A DNA stretch of 64,000 nucleotides from Martinezella rhizogenes (GTDB lineage: Bacteria > Pseudomonadota > Alphaproteobacteria > Rhizobiales > Rhizobiaceae): the NCBI RefSeq assembly GCF_027460065.1, contig NZ_JAPYZZ010000007.1:388848-452847 (forward strand), read 5' to 3'. Below, one piece after another: positions 29,887 through 39,350 of the stretch. Each line of letters opens with the position of its first letter. Position 1 is the stretch's first letter. Made by a program: the position numbers and the translations under genes. The notes beneath the pieces were generated by a model. That model saw only the letters and a list, made by a program, of their open reading frames with translations, made no database searches and was not told the origin of the DNA.

Positions 29887-29915
29887 GCATACAAAATAGC
29901 CGTTATTTTGTATGC
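29887..29915. promoter_or_regulatory. Palindromic operator between importer and fusion gene
   Basis: GCATACAAAATA (29887-29898) and TATTTTGTATGC (29904-29915) are exact reverse complements with a 5-bp spacer. The site is in the 291-base divergent intergenic region, 73 bases from the importer start. The ATACAA/TTGTAT half-sites are reminiscent of GntR-family operators; the regulator is not adjacent. Confidence 0.7.
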
Positions 29916-30105
29916 TTATTTTATATGCATAAATGATCGATACACAGGCAAACAGCTGGCAATTCTGCCCATCCCGCGTGCAACGAAGGTGTGGAAATAT
30001 CGTTCACACAGAGAACACATCGTTCTCATTTGCCGGGGTTGCGGATCAGGGGCAGCGTGAGACAAATAGGGCCACGAACAGCAGGCGAAACGGCGGGACG
30101 GCGAC

Positions 30106-31665
30106 ATGAATTCTGCACTTGGAATACACCACATCACCATGATCACCCGGAAGGTGCAGGCGAATGTGGATTTTTACGCCGGTTTCCTGGGGCTGCGGCT
30201 GGTCAAGCGCACGGCCGGCTTCGAGGACGCCATGCAGTTGCATCTGCTTTACGGCGACGATATCGGCTCTCCCGGCTCGTTACTGACCTTTCTGGTCTGG
30301 GAAGATGGCGGTCAGGGTCGCGTCGGATACGGGCAGACGCTGGAAATTTCCGTGGCGATCGATCCCGCGGCGATTGGATTCTGGCTGACACGGGCGCTAA
30401 AATTCGGCCTGCGCGCCGAGGGACCATCGGACGAATTCGGTGCGCCCGTCATCCGGCTGAAAGACCCTGATGGCCTGATCGTCAAGCTGGTCGGCACCCA
30501 CGCCTTTGCTGATGCGACGCCGCATGTGACGGTCGATATCTCCACGGAAGATGCCATTCGCCGAATCTATGGTGCAACCATGCTGAGCGAGGTGCCGGAA
30601 GAAACCGTGGCGTTTCTGGAAAAACACTTCGGTTACCGGCAGGAAAGCCAGGCGGGCGCGATCCGCCGGCTCGTTTCCGACAGCGGCGACATTATTGACG
30701 TGCGTGATGCGACCGGCTTCTGGTCCAGCGCGCCCGGCACCGGCACGGTGGACCACATCGCTTTCCGTGCGAAGGACATGGATGAGCTGACCACGGTTCT
30801 AACCGGGTTGAAATCACTGAATTCCAGCACCACCAATGCCCATGACCGGAAATATTTCCACTCGCTCTACGTCCGGGAGCCGGGCGGCGTGCTGATTGAG
30901 ATGGCAACGGATGCGCCCGGCATGACGGTGGACGAACCGCTGGCGACGCTTGGCGAAGAGCTGTTCATTCCGCCGCTCTTCATGAAGGATGAAGCGGATG
31001 TGCGTGTTGCCCTGCCGCAATTTGCAATGCCGGGGGAAGAGCGGATCGTCTATCGCGACCTGCCCTTCGTGCACCGTTTCTATACACCTGCGGAGCCTGA
31101 CGGCAGCACCATCATCCTGCTGCACGGTTCCGGCGGCAGCGAAACGAGCCTGATGCCGCTGGCGCACAGGGCGGCACCCCGCGCCACCCTCCTCGGCGTG
31201 CGCGGCCGCAGCACGGAAGAAGATATCGCCCGCTGGTTTCGGCGCTTCCCCGATTTCAGCTTCGACCAGAATGATATCGCCTCGGAAGCGGAGGCCTTTG
31301 CCGCCTTTGTGGAAGGGGCAATCCGCGCCTATGGTCTCGATCGCTCGAAACTGCGGTTCATCGGCCATTCCAATGGCGCGAACTTCTATGCGGCCTTTGC
31401 AGCACTTTATCCGGAGCTTGCCGGCGACGCCCTGCTCTACCGCCCGATGCCGGTTCTTGAAACATGGCCGGAGAGCGATCTTTCCGGCCGCAATTTTCTG
31501 CTTGTTGCGGGAGAACGCGACAAATACCGCGACGGCGCGAGCGAGCTGCAAGGAAGGCTTGCGGCAAGCGGCGCAACGGTTGAGGTGGAAACGCTTGAGG
31601 ACGGGCACGAACTCGGGCTCACCGATATCGACGTGGCGCGGCGCTGGCTGGTGGATGCTTCCTGA
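30106..31665 (+). CDS. VOC ring-cleaving dioxygenase fused to alpha/beta hydrolase
   Basis: A 519-residue fusion. Residues 1-300 form two VOC modules like those of MhqO/PcpA/LinE extradiol dioxygenases, with likely metal ligands His8/His9 (IHHIT), His near 218 (VDHIAF) and Glu near 265 (VLIEMA). Residues from about 310 to the end form an MhqD-like hydrolase with LLHGSGGSE, nucleophile GHSNGAN (Ser near 422) and His near 501 (DGHELG). In Bacillus MhqO and MhqD are separate proteins induced by quinones. The predicted role is ring cleavage of a hydroquinone-like compound plus ester or thioester cleavage; this is inference. Confidence 0.88.
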   Translation: MNSALGIHHITMITRKVQANVDFYAGFLGLRLVKRTAGFEDAMQLHLLYGDDIGSPGSLLTFLVWEDGGQGRVGYGQTLEISVAIDPAAIGFWLTRALKFGLRAEGPSDEFGAPVIRLKDPDGLIVKLVGTHAFADATPHVTVDISTEDAIRRIYGATMLSEVPEETVAFLEKHFGYRQESQAGAIRRLVSDSGDIIDVRDATGFWSSAPGTGTVDHIAFRAKDMDELTTVLTGLKSLNSSTTNAHDRKYFHSLYVREPGGVLIEMATDAPGMTVDEPLATLGEELFIPPLFMKDEADVRVALPQFAMPGEERIVYRDLPFVHRFYTPAEPDGSTIILLHGSGGSETSLMPLAHRAAPRATLLGVRGRSTEEDIARWFRRFPDFSFDQNDIASEAEAFAAFVEGAIRAYGLDRSKLRFIGHSNGANFYAAFAALYPELAGDALLYRPMPVLETWPESDLSGRNFLLVAGERDKYRDGASELQGRLAASGATVEVETLEDGHELGLTDIDVARRWLVDAS

Positions 31666-31703
31666 TTCGAGCGGCGCATAGGACCGAGCGGCTGCGCCTT
31701 GCG

Positions 31704-31826
31704 TTCTTCTCCCCGCCGGGGAGAAGGTCGCGGCAGCGGGATGAGGGGGCGAGGTCAGCGATGGACCGAGAGCTTACCCCCTCATCTGTCCCTTCGGGAC
31801 ATCTTCTCCCCGGCGGGGAGAAGAAA
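31704..31826. repeat. Palindromic intergenic element, type B, copy 4
   Basis: TTCTTCTCCCCGCCGGGGAG at the left end, the reverse complement at the right, inner arms GATGAGGGGG / CCCCCTCATC. It lies between two same-strand genes. Confidence 0.92.
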
Positions 31827-31915
31827 CAAGCGGCTCGCTTGTGCCCCAATCAACCGGGCCTTGCATAAATTCACCAAAAGGGCTTTAAAAACAGCTTCAT
31901 AATTGGAGAGCCCGT

Positions 31916-34696
31916 TTGGACATCCCGCTGTTTATCCTCGCCCTCGTCGCGGCCTTCATCTACACGCTGGTCGCGAGCATCCGCAATTCAAGCCGAATCA
32001 AGTCTCTGGAACGGGAGGTTCACAGCCTCAAGCGGCTGATGGCTGCGGGGGTGGTCGCTCCGGCGATGACGCAGGCAGAGACCGCGGAAACAGCGGAAAA
32101 ATCGGATTTCGCAGCGGAAACAGAAAGCGAAGCCGCACCGGAAGCAACAGCTTCCCAAGCTGCATACGCATCCGAGACCGACGAAGCCGCAGCCACGGCA
32201 GTACCGGAAGAACTCGCGCGCGAAGAGGCCCAGCCTGCGCCTGCTGTAGAGACTGCCGAAGCACCGGCAGCGAAGGAAAGCTTCGAAAGCCTGCTGGGCG
32301 CCCGCTGGGCCGTCTGGGCCGGCGGGCTGGCGCTGGCACTTGGCGGCATTTTCCTCGTGAAATACTCTATCGAATCGGGTCTCCTGAGCCCGGCGGTCAG
32401 GCTCGCGCTCGCCGCCATTTTCGGTCTTTTCCTCGGGCTTGCCGGCGAGGCGATCCGCCGCAAGGCGTTGCCGGGCATCGCCACCACCTATTCCAACGCC
32501 ATGATACCGGGCGTGCTGACGGCAGCGGGCGCATTGACGCTGTTCGGCGTGGTCTATGCCGCCTATGGCATTTACGACTATATCGGCTCCGGCACGGCAT
32601 TTGTCCTGCTCGGTGTTGTCGCCTTTGCCACCATCGGACTATCGCTTCTGCACGGACAGGCGCTGGCCGGTCTCGGCCTTCTCGGTTCGATGCTGACTCC
32701 GGCGCTGATTTCCAGCGAAACGCCAAATATCTGGGCGCTTTTCGTGTTCCTGACGATCTCGTGGCTGGCGACCGCCGCGGCCGCGCGCCGACAGGGCTGG
32801 ACGGTGGTTCCATCGCTTGCCAATGTGGGACTTGGTCTATGGGCGCTCGGCTATATCGGTTTTTCCGAGACCGTCAGTGTCGAACCTGTCGTTATTTCCC
32901 TGCTGATCATGATTGCCGGAACAATCTGGCTTTGGCCGGGAGCGGCATTTGATAAAGCCAACCGCGATATATACGCGCCGGAAGAGGCAAAGGCCGAAAC
33001 GACCGCGATGCGGCTGATACACCTATTTTCAAGGCCGTCCCTGGCGATTAGTCTCACCGTGTCTCTTGCCGTTGCGCTCCCAACGGTCGCCATCTTACTT
33101 GCCGATGGCGGGATAAGTATCCATCCTGCATTTGCGATGCTTGTACTCCTTGCCGCACTCGCTGCACTCGGTGCGAGCCGTCATTTCGCCGTCTGGCCGG
33201 CAATTTTCGCGGCGCTGACGGCACAGACCGGCGTCGCATTCCTAGGACAACGGTTCTTCGCTTTCGATCCGTTACTCGGTGGAGCCGCCGCGGTGACTTT
33301 GCCATCGGTCAGTAGCGGCACAGGCTCAAACGTCGCGGCGAGCCTCTCATTCGGCGCCATTCTGGTGCTGTGCGGATTTTCTTTCATCAAGCGAAAAGGG
33401 CCAGCAGACCAGAGCTTCGCCAAGCTGTGGGCGTTCCTGATTGCCCTTTTCCCGGTCTGGATAGGAACCACCAGCTTCGTCCTTTTCGGCAATCTCGGCC
33501 GAGACTGGCTGCATGCCGCCTACGGTCTCGGGCTTGGCTTCGTGCTGATTGCAGGTGCCGAATGGCTGCACCGGCAGAACAATGAGGCCTATCGCAAACC
33601 GCTCAACATTCTCGTGCTCGGTTCCTTTGCCGCCTTCGCGCTCAGCCTGCACACGCTGACGGAAGGGCTGGTGACAACCGTGCTGCTTTCCGTCATCGGT
33701 TTTGTCTATGTGCTGGCAAGCCGCAAGCGCAACTGGGAGGTGCTGCCCTGGGTGATGGCGGTGGCAAGCGTTGCCGTTCTCGGCCGTATCGCCTGGGAAC
33801 CCACCCTCGTCGGGCCGCAGAACCTCGGCACCACGCCTGTTTTCAACGCGCTTCTGCCGGGCTATGGCATTCCCGCCCTGCTGGCCGTCGCCTCGGCCTG
33901 GCTGCTGCGCGACTGGCCGGGTGTCCGGGCCAAGAACTTCCTGCAGGCGATTGCCAGCGTGATGGGGCTTCTCGCCGTCGCCATCCTCATCCGCCACGCG
34001 ATGAATGGCGGCACGCTTGACAACAGCGTACCGACACTTGGCGAACAGTCGATCTATACGCTGCTGACCATCGGTTTCTCAGGTGTCTTGATGACGCTCG
34101 ATCTGAAGAGCCCGAGCCCCGTCTTCCGTTACGGTTCGATGATTGCCGGCGTGATCGCCGTCATCAATGTGCTGACGATGCATTTCTTCACGCTCAACCC
34201 CTACTTCACCGGCGAAAATACCGGCCGCATCCCGGTGCTCAACCTGCTGCTGATCGGTTACCTGTTGCCGGCGCTCGCCTATGGCGGCCTTGCCTATTAT
34301 GCGCGGGGAAAACGTCCCCCGCTCTATGTCAGCATGCTGGCGGTGGCGGGTGCAGCACTCGGCTTCGCCTGGGCCACGCTTTCGGTGCGCCGTTTCTGGC
34401 AGGGCGAAAACATTGCCGACTGGAAGGGTTTCATGCAAGGCGAGACCTACAGCTATTCCGTGGTCTGGCTGCTGATCGGCGTGTTGCTGCTCGTGCTCGG
34501 CTCGCGCTTTAATGCCCGTAGCCTGCGTCTGGCATCGGCTGCCTTCGTGCTGATCTCGGTTGCCAAGGCCTTCCTGATCGACATGAGCAATCTTGAAGGT
34601 GTGCTGAGAGCCCTGTCCTTCATAGGGCTCGGCGCGGTGCTGATCGGCATCGGCCTGTTCTACCAGAAAATCCTCACCCGGAAGCCGAAGGCATGA
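31916..34696 (+). CDS. DUF2339 polytopic membrane protein
   Basis: A 926-residue protein starting at TTG, with GGAGAG five bases upstream. One N-terminal membrane segment, a coiled-coil-like stretch (SRIKSLEREVHSLKRLM), a long acidic Ala/Glu linker (about 45-115), then about two dozen hydrophobic helices to the C-terminus. The motif ESLLGARWAVWAGGLALALGGIFLVKY is typical of DUF2339. No function is established. Its stop overlaps the start of the HD gene by 4 bases. Confidence 0.9.
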   Translation: MDIPLFILALVAAFIYTLVASIRNSSRIKSLEREVHSLKRLMAAGVVAPAMTQAETAETAEKSDFAAETESEAAPEATASQAAYASETDEAAATAVPEELAREEAQPAPAVETAEAPAAKESFESLLGARWAVWAGGLALALGGIFLVKYSIESGLLSPAVRLALAAIFGLFLGLAGEAIRRKALPGIATTYSNAMIPGVLTAAGALTLFGVVYAAYGIYDYIGSGTAFVLLGVVAFATIGLSLLHGQALAGLGLLGSMLTPALISSETPNIWALFVFLTISWLATAAAARRQGWTVVPSLANVGLGLWALGYIGFSETVSVEPVVISLLIMIAGTIWLWPGAAFDKANRDIYAPEEAKAETTAMRLIHLFSRPSLAISLTVSLAVALPTVAILLADGGISIHPAFAMLVLLAALAALGASRHFAVWPAIFAALTAQTGVAFLGQRFFAFDPLLGGAAAVTLPSVSSGTGSNVAASLSFGAILVLCGFSFIKRKGPADQSFAKLWAFLIALFPVWIGTTSFVLFGNLGRDWLHAAYGLGLGFVLIAGAEWLHRQNNEAYRKPLNILVLGSFAAFALSLHTLTEGLVTTVLLSVIGFVYVLASRKRNWEVLPWVMAVASVAVLGRIAWEPTLVGPQNLGTTPVFNALLPGYGIPALLAVASAWLLRDWPGVRAKNFLQAIASVMGLLAVAILIRHAMNGGTLDNSVPTLGEQSIYTLLTIGFSGVLMTLDLKSPSPVFRYGSMIAGVIAVINVLTMHFFTLNPYFTGENTGRIPVLNLLLIGYLLPALAYGGLAYYARGKRPPLYVSMLAVAGAALGFAWATLSVRRFWQGENIADWKGFMQGETYSYSVVWLLIGVLLLVLGSRFNARSLRLASAAFVLISVAKAFLIDMSNLEGVLRALSFIGLGAVLIGIGLFYQKILTRKPKA

Positions 34697-35337
34697 TCGC
34701 GGCCGAGGCTTTCGCGCCCTATGCGGCGCTCGCGCAGGACCTGATACCGCATGCCGCCGATACAGGCGACGGCTCGCATGATCTTGCCCATATTCACCGT
34801 GTCTTCCGCAACGCCATGCGCATCCATGCGGGCGAAGGCGGGGATGGCAATGTGCTGGCGGCAAGCGTGCTGTTGCATGATTGCGTGGCCGTGGAAAAGA
34901 ATTCGCCCTTGCGGGTGCAGGCCTCGCGGCTGGCGGCGGAAAAAGCATCAGGCATTCTGGCCGGACTCGGCTGGCAGAAGCAGGATATCGACGCCGCGGC
35001 CCATGCCATCACCACCCATAGCTTTTCCGCCAATATCGAGCCGCAGACACTGGAGGCAAAAATCCTTCAGGATGCCGACCGGCTGGATGCCATCGGGATG
35101 ATTGGTGCCGCGCGCTGCTTTTATATTGCCGGGCGCATGGGCTCAGCGCTTTACGACCCGGCCGATCCGCTGGCGAAGGAGCGACCGCTTGATGACCGCG
35201 CCTATGCCATCGACCATTTCGAAACCAAACTGTTCAAGCTGGCCGATGGCTTCCGCACCGAAACGGGGCGGCAGATGGCCAAAGCCCGCCATGAGCGGCT
35301 GAAACAGGTGCTAGACCTGTTTCTCGACGAGATTTGA
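34693..35337 (+). CDS. HD domain phosphohydrolase
   Basis: A 214-residue HD protein of the YedJ-like group. Ligands: His in HDLAHIHRVFRNA, the HD pair in VLLHDCVAVEK and the Asp in LQDADRLDAIGMIGAAR. It is translationally coupled to the DUF2339 gene (ATGA) and followed 11 bases later by a MOSC gene. The nucleotide or phosphate substrate is unknown. Confidence 0.9.
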   Translation: MIAAEAFAPYAALAQDLIPHAADTGDGSHDLAHIHRVFRNAMRIHAGEGGDGNVLAASVLLHDCVAVEKNSPLRVQASRLAAEKASGILAGLGWQKQDIDAAAHAITTHSFSANIEPQTLEAKILQDADRLDAIGMIGAARCFYIAGRMGSALYDPADPLAKERPLDDRAYAIDHFETKLFKLADGFRTETGRQMAKARHERLKQVLDLFLDEI

Positions 35338-35348
35338 GGATATCCAAG

Positions 35349-36191
35349 ATGCGCGTGACCGAACTCAACATCTATCCGCTCAAAAGCGCGCGCGGCATTG
35401 CGCTTAAGGAAAGCGCCGTTTCGGCGGAAGGCCTGCCGGGTGACCGCCGCGCCATGCTGACCGACCCTTCCGGCCATTTCATCACCCAGCGCGAGTTGCC
35501 TGCCATCGCCACCGTGCTGGCACGACACGACGATGGCGGCATGGTGCTTTCGCGCGAGAAGAATGGCGAGATTTTCGCACGCCCCTCCGGGCAGCGCATG
35601 GATGTGGCGGTGTGGAAATCAGTCGTCAGCGCCAATATCGCCGCTGACGACACCAACGACACACTCTCGGCCTGGCTTGGGCGCGAGGTGAAGCTGGTAT
35701 TCTTCGACGATGCCGCAAAGCGTATCGCAAGCCTTGAATGGACAGGCAATGAAACCCCCGTCACCTTTGCCGACGGCTACCAGATCCTGGTCACCACCAC
35801 CGCCTCGCTTGCCGCACTCAACGACAATATGAGCGGAAATGGCGAGGACACTGTCGGCATGGAACGGTTCCGGCCGAATATCGTGCTGGAGACGGACGAG
35901 CCATGGGCGGAGGATCGCTGGGCGGCCATCGAGATCGGCGGCATTCGTTTTGATCTCGTCAAACCCTGCGCCCGCTGCATCATGACCACGCAGGACCAGA
36001 TGACCGGCTCCCGCGATGTGCCCTCACCCATGAAAGCCATGGGCCGCATCCGGATGTCGAGTGATCGGCGCGTGCCCGGCCCGCTCTTCGGCTGGAACGT
36101 GACGCCGCGCGGTCAGGGCAGTCTGTCCGTTGGCGATGTGGCTAAGGTGGTCGAGGAACGGCCGGAGGGCTGGGCAATCAAGCGGCGGTAA
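35349..36191 (+). CDS. MOSC domain protein
   Basis: A 280-residue protein with the MOSC N-terminal beta-barrel (LNIYPLKSARGIAL, GLPGDRRAMLTD) and the C-terminal MOSC domain with the conserved Cys in KPCARCIMTTQD. MOSC proteins bind molybdenum cofactor through this Cys and reduce N-hydroxylated compounds (YcbX/mARC type). ATG at 35349 follows GAGGA and is preferred to 35334. Confidence 0.92.
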   Translation: MRVTELNIYPLKSARGIALKESAVSAEGLPGDRRAMLTDPSGHFITQRELPAIATVLARHDDGGMVLSREKNGEIFARPSGQRMDVAVWKSVVSANIAADDTNDTLSAWLGREVKLVFFDDAAKRIASLEWTGNETPVTFADGYQILVTTTASLAALNDNMSGNGEDTVGMERFRPNIVLETDEPWAEDRWAAIEIGGIRFDLVKPCARCIMTTQDQMTGSRDVPSPMKAMGRIRMSSDRRVPGPLFGWNVTPRGQGSLSVGDVAKVVEERPEGWAIKRR

Positions 36192-36228
36192 GTCGGCGGC
36201 TTGGCTCTGTACGGGCACACCCTCCCGC

Positions 36229-36345
36229 CCTCATTCCTGTGCTTGTCACAGGAATCCTGCCGACGCGCGTCTGCGCGGCGAGAAGAATCTTTTCAGCCCA
36301 AGGACTTGGGCTGGCTGGATCCCTGTGACGAGCACAGGGATGAGG
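36229..36345. repeat. Palindromic intergenic element, type C, copy 1
   Basis: A 117-bp element bounded at each end by a hairpin of the form CATTCCTGTG-spacer-CACAGGAAT (the right-hand end slightly diverged, CCCTGTGACGAGCACAGGG), with an inner CAGCCCAAGGACTTGGGCTG hairpin. A second full copy, inverted, is at 63684-63799. Confidence 0.9.
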
Positions 36346-36361
36346 AGAGGAAGGAGCGTGA

Positions 36362-37096
36362 TTACGGCTTCTTCGCCCCGACGATCAGAAAGATCGGACG
36401 GCGGTCCTCGTGCTTCAGTTCCGGGCGCTCGGCCATCAAAGCCGGATCGGGGCGCGGCTCCGCCAGCTGCGTCAGGGCAAAACCGGCGGACAGCAAGCCG
36501 TTGAGAATGCCTGATACGGTGCGGTGATATTTGACCACATCATCCGCCATCCAGTTGGAATGGCGCACGCCTTCGTTCTGATAGTTGTCGAGCGGCCAGT
36601 GCAGGATTTCACCATCCTCGCCATAAAACCAGTCCTGTTTTTCCAGCGCGGTGAACACCGGATGCTCGATGGAAAAGACGAAATCACCGCCGGCTTTCAG
36701 CACCGCGAAAATCTTCGCGAATGCCGCGTCGAGATCGCGGACGTAATGCAGGGCGAGAGAACTCAGCACCACATCGAAACTCTCCTGCGGAAAATCAATG
36801 TCTTCAATCGCTGCCCGGCGATAGTCGATGCCCGGGCCGCCATTGATTTCGGCAGCGCGGCGCAGCATGTTTTCCGAGAGATCGACGCCGACAATGTGCG
36901 CCGCCCCCTGTTCCGCCGCATAACGGCAATGCCAGCCGAAACCGCAGCCGAGATCGAGAAAAGACCTGTCTTTCAGGTCCGGCAGCATGGCGCGCAGCTC
37001 ATGCCATTCGCCGGCCTGGCGCAAACCCTCGATGGAACGCGGCATGGCGCTATAACGCTCGAAAAAGCCTGCGTCGTCGTAGATATTCTGTTTCAT
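36362..37096 (-). CDS. Class I SAM-dependent methyltransferase
   Basis: A 244-residue Rossmann methyltransferase. Motif I is FLDLGCGFGWHCRYAA (about residues 47-62), followed by GVDLSENML and FDVVLSSLALHYV. The N-terminal NIYDDAGFFERYSAMPRS is typical of a widespread but uncharacterised group. Acceptor substrate is unknown. Confidence 0.9.
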   Translation of the reverse strand: MKQNIYDDAGFFERYSAMPRSIEGLRQAGEWHELRAMLPDLKDRSFLDLGCGFGWHCRYAAEQGAAHIVGVDLSENMLRRAAEINGGPGIDYRRAAIEDIDFPQESFDVVLSSLALHYVRDLDAAFAKIFAVLKAGGDFVFSIEHPVFTALEKQDWFYGEDGEILHWPLDNYQNEGVRHSNWMADDVVKYHRTVSGILNGLLSAGFALTQLAEPRPDPALMAERPELKHEDRRPIFLIVGAKKP

Positions 37097-37260
37097 CGTC
37101 GTCGCTCCGACCGTATTCCATCAATGGCATGAATAATGGCCGTCAAGAAAAGTCGCTAGTGGGACGGGCTGACAAAAGATAATATTCATCCGATCATAGA
37201 GGAATCCGCGGCAAGCCATGGCCCTTCTTTTTGGGCGCGCGCTGCGATGGGGGAATGTTC

Positions 37261-38475
37261 ATGTCGCAAGCCACACGCCAGACCATGCCCTGGCTGATTA
37301 TCGCAGCCGGGTCGCTGATTGCGGTCATGACCTTCGGACCCCGTTCGGCCATGGGTTTCTTCCAGTTGCCGATGCTTGCCGATACCGGCTGGGATCGTTC
37401 CACCTTCGGTCTTGCCATGGCTTTGCAGAACCTGTTCTGGGGCCTTGGCCAGCCTTTCTTCGGCGCGATGGCTGATAAATACGGCACGGGCCGCGTGCTC
37501 GTTCTGTCAGGCATTCTTTATGCCGCAGGTCTCGTCTGCATGTCCTTCGGCACCTCGCCTTTCTGGCTGCATTTTGGCGGCGGCGTGCTTGTCGGGCTTG
37601 GCATTGCCGCCGGTTCCTTCAGCGTCATTCTTTCCGCCTTCGCGCGCCACGTCACGCCGCAGCAGCGCTCGCTTGCCTTCGGCATCGGCACGGCGGCGGG
37701 TTCGGCCGGCATGTTCCTGTTTGCGCCCATCAGCCAGGGGCTGATTTCCGCCTATGGCTGGTCGGACAGCCTCGTCTGGCTGGCTGCCATGATGGTGCTC
37801 GTTCCGCTGCTGGCATGGCCGATGCGCGGCAATTCCTCCTCCGGCAGCCAGTCGCAGGCACAGTTCCAGCAGACGGCGGGCGAAGCGCTGAAGGAAGCGC
37901 TTGGCCACAAGAGCTATCTGCTTCTGACCACCGGTTTCTTCGTGTGCGGTTTTCAGGTGGCCTTCATAACAGCACATTTCCCGGCCTATCTCGGCGATAT
38001 CGGCATCGAACCGCGTTACGCCGTCATCGCCATGGCGCTGATCGGCTTCTTCAACATCATCGGCTCGCTCGCCGCCGGGGTTATCGCCCAGCGTTATTCG
38101 AAACCCTATCTGCTGGCCTATATCTATATCGCCCGCTCGGTCGTGGTCACGGCCTTCCTGCTGCTGCCGCAATCGCCGCTTTCGGTCATTCTTTTCGCCT
38201 CGGTCATGGGTATTCTGTGGCTTTCCACCGTGCCGCCTACCAATGCGCTGGTGGCAATCATGTTCGGCACCCGCCATCTCGGCATGCTGGGCGGCGTGGT
38301 TTTCCTCACCCACCAGATCGGCTCGTTCCTCGGCGTGTGGCTGGGGGGCTTCCTTTATGACCGGTTCGGCACCTACGATATCGTCTGGTGGCTCGGCGTT
38401 GGCCTCGGGATTTTTGCGGCCATCGTGCACTGGCCCATTCAGGAGCGGCCGGCACCACGGCCTGCCATGGCATGA
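37261..38475 (+). CDS. MFS transporter
   Basis: A 404-residue major facilitator with 12 hydrophobic helices. The loop between helices 2 and 3 reads GAMADKYGTGRVLVLSG, and the protein resembles the monocarboxylate/oxalate-formate antiporter group. ATG at 37261 lies six bases after GGGGGA; an ATG at 37255 is too close to it. Substrate unknown. It converges with recO. Confidence 0.9.
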   Translation: MSQATRQTMPWLIIAAGSLIAVMTFGPRSAMGFFQLPMLADTGWDRSTFGLAMALQNLFWGLGQPFFGAMADKYGTGRVLVLSGILYAAGLVCMSFGTSPFWLHFGGGVLVGLGIAAGSFSVILSAFARHVTPQQRSLAFGIGTAAGSAGMFLFAPISQGLISAYGWSDSLVWLAAMMVLVPLLAWPMRGNSSSGSQSQAQFQQTAGEALKEALGHKSYLLLTTGFFVCGFQVAFITAHFPAYLGDIGIEPRYAVIAMALIGFFNIIGSLAAGVIAQRYSKPYLLAYIYIARSVVVTAFLLLPQSPLSVILFASVMGILWLSTVPPTNALVAIMFGTRHLGMLGGVVFLTHQIGSFLGVWLGGFLYDRFGTYDIVWWLGVGLGIFAAIVHWPIQERPAPRPAMA

Positions 38476-38480
38476 GACTG

Positions 38481-38530
38481 GAGCGCATTTCCTGACGGAA
38501 AACCGGGGTCCACTTTTCCTGGAAATGCTC
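38481..38530. repeat. Small palindromic repeat, type E
   Basis: GAGCGCATTTCC (38481-38492) and GGAAATGCTC (38521-38530) are near-complementary arms around GGAAAACCGGGGTCCACTTT. I recall sequence of this kind as a common rhizobial intergenic repeat. It fills the gap between the convergent MFS and recO genes. Confidence 0.65.
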
Positions 38531-39294
38531 TAGACCGCTTTATCGAGAGTGGGCGGCGCAGCCTTACGCTCCAGCGCCTTCAGCGCCGCCTGCACGAAAC
38601 CGTCGCGGGCGGCGTTTTCATTCATGCCGCGCGGATCATAAACATGCCGGTGAAGGAAGTGGCCGGTCAGCCGAAACGCCGCCGCGAGGCTTTCGGGATC
38701 GGCCGCCTTCGACTGGCCTTCGCCGAGAAAGGCGGGAAGCGCAAGCATCCTTGCCGCATAGGGGGCGCCCGCCGTGCGGCAGACCGCCCTGCCCGTCTTC
38801 GGTGAGACATAGATGAGATCGCTGCGCAGCCCCGTCGCCGCACATTCTGTAAGATCAAGGCCGAAACCGAGATCATTCAGCACCGCCAGTTCGAAGCGCA
38901 CGAACAATTCACCGGCATCGACCGGCTCATGGAGATTGTCGAGAATGACATCCAGCGCCTGGTAAAGATGCGGATGCGGATCGCGCTCCGGCAGAAGCCT
39001 GAGCAAAGCGCCCATGGCCTGCACACCGTAAACGGCCGTCGCCGTCTCCATCAACTGTGCTGCGCGCAATTGCAGCGGTTCGATACGGAATTCCCCGAGA
39101 TGATCATGCAGCCGCGCTCGCCAGATGACATCCACCCGGTTTCCCGCCTGCAGCACCGGCTGCATAGTGCGAGACCGGCCGGAGCGCACCATGCCCAGAT
39201 GGCGGCCGCGCGAAGGGGTCATCACCTCGGCGATGACACTTGTCTCGCCATGGCGTTTAAAGCCGAGAATGATCGCCTCATCCTGCCACTGCAT
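38530..39294 (-). CDS. recO: DNA repair protein RecO
   Basis: A 254-residue RecO, which loads RecA in the RecFOR pathway. The N-terminal OB-fold ([36 protein letters not shown]) and the alpha-helical second half with [18 protein letters not shown] sequence are clear. As in many alphaproteobacteria the four-Cys zinc site is not complete. It lies downstream of era, here separated by two regulatory genes. Confidence 0.93.
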   Translation of the reverse strand: MQWQDEAIILGFKRHGETSVIAEVMTPSRGRHLGMVRSGRSRTMQPVLQAGNRVDVIWRARLHDHLGEFRIEPLQLRAAQLMETATAVYGVQAMGALLRLLPERDPHPHLYQALDVILDNLHEPVDAGELFVRFELAVLNDLGFGLDLTECAATGLRSDLIYVSPKTGRAVCRTAGAPYAARMLALPAFLGEGQSKAADPESLAAAFRLTGHFLHRHVYDPRGMNENAARDGFVQAALKALERKAAPPTLDKAV

Positions 39295-39350
39295 GAAACC
39301 TGTCCGAATTTCGATTCAAGCCCGATCATAACCGATCTGGCGCCGAAACG

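Noticed and set aside
29815..30105. TPP riboswitch ahead of the NMT1-like binding protein
   Set aside because: No conserved CUGAGA-type thiamine element was found on the minus strand; only the palindromic operator is evident.
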